Positions 56,745 to 64,000 of a DNA stretch of 64,000 nucleotides are shown here, piece by piece; the stretch's first letter is position 1; each line of letters begins with the position of its first letter. The notes beneath the pieces were generated by a model. It was not told where the DNA came from, ran no database searches, and worked only from the letters and a program-made list of their open reading frames with translations. The stretch comes from Thereva unica (taxonomy: Eukaryota > Arthropoda > Insecta > Diptera > Therevidae): contig OX465283.1 in NCBI GenBank assembly GCA_949987705.1, forward strand, positions 8,908,207 to 8,972,206, written 5' to 3'. A program made the translations under genes and the position numbers.

Positions 56745-57595
56745 CCTAGAAAAAATGTGAAAGTACCGTGGTTCGTTTGAACTACTACCTTTGGAAAAGT
56801 AGAATTTTTGCCTACTATGCCTGTTTCGGGCGCCGCGCGAGAGTCCCTGATATTGCTGATCAAGGTACCTATCTCCTTGATCTTTTTCTAACTTCTCATC
56901 CAGCGCGTTATTCCGTTGAAGTTGATTCACCTCTCGGCAATTCGGACCACTGCCTAGTTAGCGCTAGCTTCCCATTCATATTTCCCACCCCTCCCAAACC
57001 AGTTAGAAGAACTGTATGGCTTAATGGAAGGCCAATTGGCTGGGGCTTATTAATTTTTTCCAATCTACTGACTGGAACCTGGCATGGTTATATAAGGTCC
57101 AAAAAAAGGCCCTTAAATTAATTGATGATGATACCCCTTGCTCCACCATCGACCCCCTCAGCCACCGTAGGAATGTAGCAGCACTGACAAAATTTTATCG
57201 CTACTATCATAGTGACTGTTCCTCCGAGCTAAACGCTCTCCTGCCTCCACGGCATTCTTATACCCGCAACACCAGATTAGCCCACTCGTCTCATTCCCTC
57301 CACCAGCAACTCCCCCTGTCACGCACTCAACAAGATATGAATTCGTTTGTTAATAGAACAACTCGACTGTGGAATAATCTCTCGCAGTCAGTATTTCCGA
57401 GCTCCTACAACATCCAAGAGTTCAAACGCAGGGTTCATCACCACCTTCTTCAATACCCTCCCGTACCTTTATAACCCCTCCAACCCCCTCCCCGTACTAA
57501 GCTTACTGCTAGATATTGCACCATGACGTGACAAATGACATGACGGACGGACTAGAAAAGGGTGATTCCTGAGCTTAGCACTGCCACATAAAAAA
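56745..57595 (+). mobile_element. Internally deleted CR1/Jockey-like LINE
   Basis: The left part (56768..57083) encodes the end of the endonuclease; the right part (57078..57474) encodes the C-terminus of the reverse-transcriptase ORF. The whole RT core is missing at a clean junction. It ends with a 3' untranslated region (CATGACGTGACAAATGACAT) and poly(A) at 57583..57601. The same 3' end occurs at 18.4 kb. Confidence 0.82.
56790..57474 (+). pseudogene. LINE ORF2 fusion of endonuclease end and C-terminus
   Basis: The first frame shows TYLLDLFLTSHPARYSVEVD and SPLGNSDHCLVSASFPF, the last endonuclease strands with the SDH catalytic motif intact. After RRTVWLNGRPIGWGL the sequence jumps. A different frame then runs WNLAWLYKVQKKALKLIDDD and TIDPLSHRRNVAALTKFYRY, YHSDCSSELNALLPPRHSYT and SSYNIQEFKRRVHHHLLQYP before a TAA. 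The second part is the conserved C-terminal tail of this LINE group. About 2 kb of RT coding sequence is absent. Confidence 0.8.
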
Positions 57596-57606
57596 AAAAA
57601 AATTAC

Positions 57607-57670
57607 ACAGGTCAAGCAGCTTTGGACGTGACTGCTACTTAGTTGGGAGACCGGTTGGTAAAACCACAAT
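57607..57670 (+). repeat. 5S rRNA-like fragment
   Basis: CAGGTCAAGCAGCTTTGGAC then GTGACTGCTACTTAGTTGGG and AGACCGGTTGGTAAAACC follow the order AAGCAGC-TCGGGC-GGTTAGTACTTAGATGGG-GACCGC of 5S rRNA. It directly follows the poly(A) of a CR1-like LINE, so it may have been carried with it or be a separate truncated SINE. Confidence 0.6.
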
Positions 57671-58183
57671 CACGTTGAAAATATAAAATCTTCGACATTG
57701 CTGCTGTTATTACTCACATGTATATGCTGTAATTCTCAAATTTTTTCATGCTCTTTTTAAGATTCGAGATCGGTTAGCAATCGGACGGAAAAATTTTAAA
57801 ACAAAAAAACTTTCTCCACTACTTCGATGTTGATTCGGTCATAATAACCATCGATGTGTCACTTTTCAAACCAGCGTTTAATGATGTCGCTGCGATCAGC
57901 TGTTCGCGACTTATTTGTGATTGACGCTATCTATCGGAAAAACTCTGGACCTAATATTAGTATCTTTTTAAAGGTGATTGCCAGTTTTCAGGCTTCGAGG
58001 AATTTTTCCTAGGCTGAATGTTTATTTTACTAAGGGCTTTGAACATTTCGGCGTATTTAGTGACATGCGAAATTGAAAGTTTTACAATATTGATAGCAAG
58101 TGGTACTGGAAAAGGCAGCATTCGAGGCAGCGTGTGCGGTAGGTTAAAACATACCCAGAGATGCCAAATAAAAATCTTGAATA
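57671..58183. other. No gene recognised
   Basis: About 500 bp of A/T-rich sequence between the 5S-like fragment and a hairpin element. Short frames on both strands show no known domain. Confidence 0.5.
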
Positions 58184-58479
58184 ACACAGGCCTGCAAGGT
58201 TTTTTTCTTGACAATTTAATAGTCGTATTTTAAGTATTTTTTCGCGCTGAATCCGAATCCGTTGGCCAAATTGCCCTATCACGTCAGGATTTTGAGCAAT
58301 CCTAACCTAAAAGTGCCAAAAAGCGAACACGCTTTTTGGCACTTTTAGGTTAGGATTGCTCAAAATCCTGACGTGATAGGGCAATTTGGCCAACGGATTC
58401 GGATTCAGCGCGAAAAAATACTTAAAATACGACTATTAAATTGAAAAGAAAAAAAAAACCGTTTTTTGCAGGCCTGTGT
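58184..58479. mobile_element. Hairpin MITE with identical 114-bp arms
   Basis: The left arm 58212..58325 and right arm 58330..58443 are perfect reverse complements, separated by only four bases (AACA). Outside them, ACACAGGCCTGCAA on the left is repeated in inverse on the right (TTGCAGGCCTGTGT) across A/T-rich spacers, so the element ends there. The absence of any arm mismatch suggests recent insertion or gene conversion between arms. No transposase is present. Confidence 0.85.
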
Positions 58480-59970
58480 AATCTGTCACAAGAAGGACAT
58501 TTGAAAAAAGAAAATACACCAGACACACAATGCTTTGCGTCCTTTGTATCTGCTACATCAGAAGCACTTTCTAGAACGTATATCCTTGATACAATAGACG
58601 TTTTTTTTTTTAATTTTTTTTTCCTCAAAAGTCTAGACCTCAATTTCTTGGCTTCACAACTCCTCAGACAGTTTATTATCCAGTAACCAAAAGAAATCCA
58701 CTCTGTGTCAGAGATATATGTTGATTGTGCCGAGCAGTCTATAAATATGGGCATGTGGCATGTTTTCCTTAGAAAAGAAAGATTCACTGACAAACACCTG
58801 AGACGACTTCTAAAATAAAAGTCCTGACTTTCTCTCATCTATAATGTCCTTGCTGAGTATTCTGTCTGTGAGGTGCTTTTGAGTCACAGATAGGTAAACA
58901 TTAGCACGGTTGCCAGAGCCTCTTTAGAAATAAAAATAATAATTTGCAGACGTGGACAACACCTACTTTAGCCGAGCTCATATGTATATGGGAAAAGGAG
59001 ATTTCAGCACTCAAACACGAATTGTAGGACATTGGAGAAAATTTAGATGAAAAGAAGGAGATTTTAAAAGGATAAAAAATTAACTTCCTCGTTGTCGTCT
59101 ACTTGAACAGTCTTTAAGAGACTGTAAACTTGCGAAGTTAAGTGGTTATTGCATGGGTTCTTGTGAAAAGGCGGTTATAATAGTGGCGGGGAAGGATATT
59201 TATAAGAAACTTTGCATAAGAGGAGCTGTTTTGAAAAACTCCAATCTCCTCCATTTTGTGATGTTCATAATAAAAAGATTGCTGATTTATACAAAAAGGA
59301 TAACAAGATAAGGTTACACAGCGTCTCTAGACTCTTGATGCTTGTAATGAGATATTATGCACAAAACCGACGTTCAACAAAGTCTTTTTACACAAAGTAC
59401 CAGCAATATATGCACGTATGCATATCCCTATCCTTACATGCATGTATATCCCTATCCTTGCATGCACATATTACTTTATCCTTCTCCTATCACCTGGAAT
59501 TTTTGCTCCTGGATATTTCGAGAGCTCTCCTATAATTTTAAAATCTATTTTTGTTTGATCTACTCTAAAAATATAGCTTGAACAAACACAGGACCTAGAC
59601 CAATACCTTCAATAAGGTCACTTCACACAATTACCAGGCAGCAGTTCAACGAACTGGACTGAAGCATATGCTTCTATGCTGCCATAGAATACAGCCTGCA
59701 CCAATGGATGTCAGAAAAAAACATTTGAAAGCTTTAGAAATAATTAGTTTGGCCGGGGGGCCACAGTTAATAATTTTAGTAATCCACAAAAACCATCAAT
59801 TTCAGAACGTACCCAAAATTTGCTTATTTTCAATCATTTGCAGAGAAACCGCTGATTTAGTACACGACCATTGGAAATATTTAATTGTGTTTGATTTGTG
59901 GCGGTTTGGAAGAGGGCGGTGGATGGTTTGCACTATGCAATTAAAATATATATATAGGTATATATGTATA
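58480..59970. other. No gene recognised; one short tandem duplication
   Basis: About 1.5 kb, A/T-rich. At 59413..59465 a unit of about 26 bp (ATATCCCTATCCTTACATGC) is repeated twice. Open frames on both strands are short and unassigned. An (AT)n tract precedes the large palindrome. Confidence 0.5.
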
Positions 59971-60870
59971 CAGGGTGTTCCAAACCACCCATACCACCCA
60001 AATATCTCTGAAATTTGGGATTGAAATAGAAAAACAAAAAACACGTGTTCAATATTTTTTGAAACTCTATCCGACCATACAAAAATGGACCCCCCAAACA
60101 ACCCCCTCTTTGGGGGGTGGGGGGCAACTTTGGAAATTTAAATGGGACCCCCCATTTTTTTTGGCAGATTCGGAATCTTCATAAAAAAATATGAAGATTT
60201 TGTCCCAAGCATTTTTTACGATTCGCCATAGATGGCGCTGTAATCGGAGGAAAACGTTTTTTATGACATTTATTTCCGCCGATTACAGCGCCATCTAAGG
60301 CGAATCACAAAAAATGATAAGAATAAAATCTTCATATTTTTTCATGAAGAATCTAAATCTGTAATAAAAAATAGGGGTTTTTATTTTTTTTTTTCAATTC
60401 TGCATCCCTTCCCCTCCAAAAACTTGGGGGTAGAGAGCCATTTTGATTATTAACTTGAAAACCCCTAATTTTTATTGCAGATTTAGATTCTTCATGAAAA
60501 AATATGAAGATTTTATTCTTATCATTTTTTGTGATTCGCCTTAGATGGCGCTGTAATCGGCGGAAATAAATAAGTCATAAAAAACGTTTTCCTCCGATTA
60601 CAGCGCCATCTATGGCGAATCGTAAAAAATGCTTGGGACAAAATCTTCATATTTTTTTATGAAGATTCCGAATCTGCCAAAAAAAATGGGGGGTCCCATT
60701 TAAATTTCCAAAGTTGCCCCCCACCCCCCAAAGAGGGGGTTGTTTGGGGGGTCCATTTTGGTATGGTCGGATAGAGTTTCAAAAAATATTGAACACGTGT
60801 TTTTTGTTTTTCTATTTCAATCCCAAATTTCAGAGATATTTGGGTGGTACGGGTGGTTTGGAACACCCTG
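59971..60870. mobile_element. 900-bp fold-back element with about 400-bp arms and TA target
   Basis: It begins CAGGGTGTTCCAAACCACCC and ends with the reverse complement; TA lies on both sides. The arms (about 59971..60379 and 60463..60870) remain nearly identical, with a few single differences (for example CATACCACCC against CGTACCACCC). The centre of about 80 bp contains CATCCCTTCCCCTCCAAAAA. Each arm itself contains a smaller inverted repeat built on GATGGCGCTGTAATCGG. TA target and CAGGG ends suggest a Tc1/mariner-type MITE. Confidence 0.85.
60220..60312. repeat. Inner inverted repeat, left arm of the fold-back element
   Basis: GATTCGCCATAGATGGCGCTGTAATCGGAGG is followed by a short spacer and then its near inverse (CCGCCGATTACAGCGCCATCTAAGGCGAATC). 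The mirror copy lies at 60531..60622. This gives a palindrome within a palindrome. Confidence 0.75.
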
Positions 60871-60875
60871 TATAC

Positions 60876-61326
60876 GAGTTGCTGACCTGGTTGCTTAATA
60901 AATTAAAGTAGAAGTGAGTAGATATTTCATTTTAAAAAAAAAAACTTCCCATATGCGTGTGTATTTGCGACAATAGGTGATATAGTATTAATAATATAAA
61001 AACAGAGGTACATCACGACCCCATCACGTTACCTCACGTGTTAAGTAACGAGAAATAGCATACAACAAAAGCTAGATAGAAATGGAGCAGTCCACCAGTC
61101 TCGAATAAAAATAACTCTCCCGTACCTAGCATCCTTCATACAGCACACATGCACAAGCCTGCATGACGCTGGAAACAGGCCCACACGCCTGAGTAAAAAT
61201 AAGACTCCTCCGCACCTAGCCTGCAACAGGCACGCACGCACAGGGTCACCTGTAGCACTCAGGCAAAGCAGGGTACGTTCATACTTTTTTTAGGCAAAGG
61301 TGAGCAAAAAAATTGTGTAAAGGTTG
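60876..61326. other. No gene recognised
   Basis: About 450 bp. Imperfect repetition of CACACGCCTGAGTAAAAATA and CCAGTCTCGAATAAAAATAAC-like segments at 61090..61220 hints at a small decayed repeat. No coding similarity. Confidence 0.4.
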
Positions 61327-61515
61327 CCAATAGCATGCTCAGTAAACCGGTTCCGTAAACCGATTGTGTAGGTCAAGCAGCATTGGACGTGATTAGTGTT
61401 TAGTTGGGTGACTGCTGAGTAAAACAAAATGGAATGGTCTATGACGATGCGTATGCGAATGTACATGCCGAAAGCGCGTATGCTTGTGGTAGGCGAATTT
61501 TTAGAGTTTCGTAGC
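61327..61515 (+). mobile_element. 5S rRNA-derived SINE, best-preserved copy
   Basis: GCCAATAGCATGCTCAGTAA then ACCGGTTCCGTAAACCGATT, GGTCAAGCAGCATTGGACGT and GATTAGTGTTTAGTTGGGTG align in order with the full 5S rRNA (GCCAAC..., CCGGTTCTCGTCCGAT, AAGCAGC, GGTTAGTACTTAGATGGGTGAC). Downstream it shares TGGAATGGTCTATG and GTAGCTGTGGCGG with the copy at 9987, which is outside the 5S homology. The family thus has a 5S head plus a non-5S body. Confidence 0.8.
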
Positions 61516-61579
61516 TGTGGCGGAAGTGTGCATCATCATCATAGCTGAAAATTAATCAAGTGAATTATATGTATTTACT

Positions 61580-61870
61580 CAGGGTGATAATGGTGCCAAG
61601 AGTGCTTATTGTGGAGCATTACGTTACGATCTGGCAGTCAACCCAAGTAAAACTAAGCAAATGTTATCCACTGGGAAACGAAAATCCCCGCTTTCAAACT
61701 AACCAGATTGGAAGGGCATACCATCACTCTAAGCTCTACGATGAAATATCTGCGTCTTACCATAGAACCAAAACTCAACAGGAAGTCGAACATCGATGAA
61801 AGAATGAAGAAGGCTTGCATAGCTGAAGTACAACTCAATTATTTTTGAAATGTGGCAGCCCTTAACTCCG
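61580..61870 (+). pseudogene. LINE reverse transcriptase fragment
   Basis: Broken plus-strand frames read LAVNPSKTKQMLSTGKRK then TLSSTMKYLRLTIEPKLNRK and SNIDERMKKACIA. This is the RT segment after the YADD loop (LxVNPxKTxxM, then KYLGxxxDxKLxW) of I/LOA-type LINEs. It directly follows the 5S-derived SINE. Several frameshifts occur and nothing else of the element is visible. Confidence 0.6.
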
Positions 61871-62560
61871 AAATCACATTTTATACTACTACTAAGGATA
61901 CGGAATCGGTAGATACTACTCGAGTAAATACTCATAAGTAAAATTCAAGGATAATTACTTTACGAGTACATTTTGCTCAATCAAAAATAATAATCAATTC
62001 CTTGGAATAGAAATCCAAACCTATAAAGACCAGTTTACATCACAAACGCAAAGTGGAAACGCTGATTCCAACTCTTTAATCGCACAGACATGTGTATGTA
62101 TGCTTATGTCTCGGTTGCGCGAACGTAGATTCCATTTTGGTGAATTGAGAGGGACGCATACAAACTTCTATGCGATGAAATATGTAGTTCCAATTGTGTT
62201 TTCAGTTTGCTTTTGGGATTAAAGGGGCATAAACTCACTAGAACGGTATAATTTTAAATTTATATATATTGAACTGTCTGGAACGGCTGTCGTCTAACCC
62301 CCTCAACACGTTCATCGGTCTCAAAGTTTTACAGCTACACTTATTTGAAGTCGAACTGTTGATGAAAGTGGTCAATCAAATTATTATTTTCAAAAAAAGT
62401 AAAATTTCCCGTCGTTTGATTGGTTGGAAAAAGTTATTGGAGGGTAGCGTGAAGCTTTTACTAACTATATGATTTAGTAAAAGTGGAAAATTAATTTCAT
62501 ACGGGCACCCACCTAAAGGAGCCCTGACCGATACATCATCCAAAGGCGGATTTGCTAGGT
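61871..62560. other. No gene recognised
   Basis: About 690 bp of A/T-rich sequence left of the piggyBac remnant. No inverted terminus of that element was identified. Confidence 0.4.
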
Positions 62561-62743
62561 TCGATGAAAGAAATTGATTGAACAAATTGATTTTCATTAC
62601 TTTTTCGATTACTTGCTTTTGATTTATTTCTATTGGGCTACCTGTACTACTGTATTGATGCGATATCCAAAAGAACAGAACGCTTCGTCAAGGAAATTGT
62701 CAGGATTGTCTGTCGAAAAAATCATCGAGATAATGGAATCTTT

Positions 62744-63770
62744 ATGGCAAGTGATGACGATATTTCTGAGGCTGATTTCTCCGATGACGACAGTGTAAAT
62801 GATCCTGATTATCGCCTCTCTTTGGACGATGCACAAACTAGTGACATTGTTGGCCAAATGACACACTTAATTTCGTCCGAATTTGAGCTTGAACATTAAC
62901 GATAACAGCGGTTGTACTCGACAGCGAATCAACTCCTCTTTCTGAATCTATAGTTAATTCTTTGTCGTTTCTTCCAAACAGCCATAAGCAGCCTCTGACA
63001 TCAAGAACTGAATCACCTCTTCCATCAACGACTGAGCAATCGGTTGAGCCAACTCCACAGCCAGTGGAGTTGAAGAAGGTGGTTATGATTTTATTTAATG
63101 ATGCTGGTGGTTTCAATGCGAATCCGATAGAAATCAACAAAATCTCAACCGAATTCCAAAACATACTTTGGCGAAAAGAGAATTTAGTACTTCATCGTAA
63201 ACAGGTTGTTTCCCATGGTGATCCCAAGTTACTAGAAAACTTCAACGAATTGAAAACATCGTTGCAATGCTTTACCTATTTTTTTCATAGAAACTATTGC
63301 CAAACAAACCAATTTGCATGCACGACAAGATGATAATGGTCACTTCTTCTGTGGACATTAGGAAGTACCTTGGGATTCTCCTCTTTTTGTTCGTGTATCA
63401 GTACCCTAAAGTTGAAGATTATTGGGGTAAATAAGGTTTCGAAGCCATTAGATCGGCAATGCCGGTTCTATCTAATACATAATCACCTCCACTTCAACGA
63501 CACAATATCAATTCCTAATTCTGATCCACTATTCAAAGTGCGACCAGTTGTGGACCTCTTGAACAACCGGTTCGATCTCGTTCCGAAACTACCTCGCTTC
63601 GTATATACCCAAGAAACCACACAAATGGGATTTCAAGTTGTTTGTGCTCTGCGATTCTTCTGGATATTCCTATAAGTTTGAAGTTTATCATGGGTGATGA
63701 TAATGTCGTACTGCCACATGCTGCAAACTTGGGCGCAACATCCATGCTGAAGAATATATTTGTATGAGTA
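62744..63770 (+). pseudogene. piggyBac-type transposase remnant
   Basis: The sequence starts with an acidic N-terminus (MASDDDISEADFSDDDSVND). Across several frames come AGGFNANPIEINKIS, METIAKQTNLHARQ, and then QCRFYLIHNHLHFNDT with SDPLFKVRPVVDLLNNRFDL, the start of the DDE core of piggyBac transposases (LHFND...KVRPVID). Next, KLFVLCDSSGYSYKFEVYHG carries the conserved GY...FxVYxG strand and, after a shift, DNVVLPHAANLGATSML. Multiple stops and frameshifts are present. The C-terminal part with its cysteine-rich region was not found, because the copy breaks off near 63780. Confidence 0.72.
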
Positions 63771-63780
63771 GAATCCCCAT

Positions 63781-64000
63781 ATGACTAAAGAATTGAGAGC
63801 TGATCCCGTATTCCTAACTACCAGTTCATAATATCGTTGGTCACGTATTGGTGCAATTTCTACTTGTAAGCTTGGTACGTGGTATACAATAATTTGTGAT
63901 GAGTCCAGTTTAAGGAGATGACGACGAACCCTACGATAATAATTGGTGCACTCTGTGATATCTCCTTTTTCTGGCACCGGATGCTTCTTTTCTAGTCTTG
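63781..64000. other. Window edge, unassigned
   Basis: A minus-strand open frame (63977..63633) covers this end and overlaps the piggyBac remnant. Its sequence (RRVRRHLLKLDSSQIIVYHV) was not recognised. It may be part of the same decayed element in inverted orientation or chance. Confidence 0.3.

Noticed and set aside
59413..59465. CRISPR-like repeat
   Set aside because: Only two adjacent units without spacers in a eukaryotic intronic context; a simple tandem duplication.

Overview
The window looks like an insect chromosome, most likely from a fly (Diptera). The proteins, splice sites and transposon families are of arthropod type, and the fragments of the one host gene closely resemble insect neuroligins. 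Most of the remaining sequence is transposable-element debris. No bacterial operons, CRISPR arrays, rRNA genes or functional tRNA genes were seen. The species cannot be fixed from the sequence alone.

Host gene. The minus strand carries the 3' two thirds of a neuroligin (cholinesterase-like synaptic adhesion protein). Seven coding exons run 29226..29077, 28923..28490, 28405..28154, 18119..17746, 17189..17071, 6456..6208 and 1045..180. Every internal junction has GT..AG signals and a matching reading phase. The exons encode most of the extracellular esterase-like domain, in which the nucleophile serine is replaced by glycine (GHGTG), then a stalk, one transmembrane helix and a glycine-rich cytoplasmic tail. 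The N-terminal exons were not found, so the intron upstream of 29226 is at least 34.8 kb long or continues beyond the window.

Introns and 5' flank. They are filled with nested elements. LINEs: an RNase-H-bearing LOA/I-like LINE (10.68-13.76 kb, with related pieces at 2.1, 13.8, 32.3, 33.0-34.1, 37-39 and 61.6 kb); CR1/Jockey-like LINEs (8.8-9.5, 18.4, 25.9-27.3 and 56.8-57.6 kb); RTE-like LINEs (3.1-4.1, 7.6-8.6, 41.8, 51.1-51.5 and 52.0-53.1 kb). DNA transposons: a mariner (18667..19860); a hAT with transposase and an exact 8-bp target duplication (46647..48884); two transposase-less hAT-type elements (14337..16703 and 37987..38697); a decayed piggyBac at the right edge. Several fold-back MITEs are present, including a 900-bp near-palindrome (59971..60870) and a hairpin with two identical 114-bp arms (58212..58443).

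SINEs. Two families stand out. One has a tRNA-like head with an intact B box (2578..3053 and 45443..45916, plus a tail fragment near 53.27 kb). The other has a head that matches 5S ribosomal RNA along its whole length (61327.., 50883.., 56664.. and further fragments). A 5S-derived SINE is the most unusual repeat here.

How it fits together. The only gene with a likely cellular role is the neuroligin. All other coding potential belongs to mobile elements, nearly all broken by stops, frameshifts or deletions. Nested insertions give a relative order: for example the mariner lies inside a CR1 tail, which itself lies inside a possible larger DNA element.
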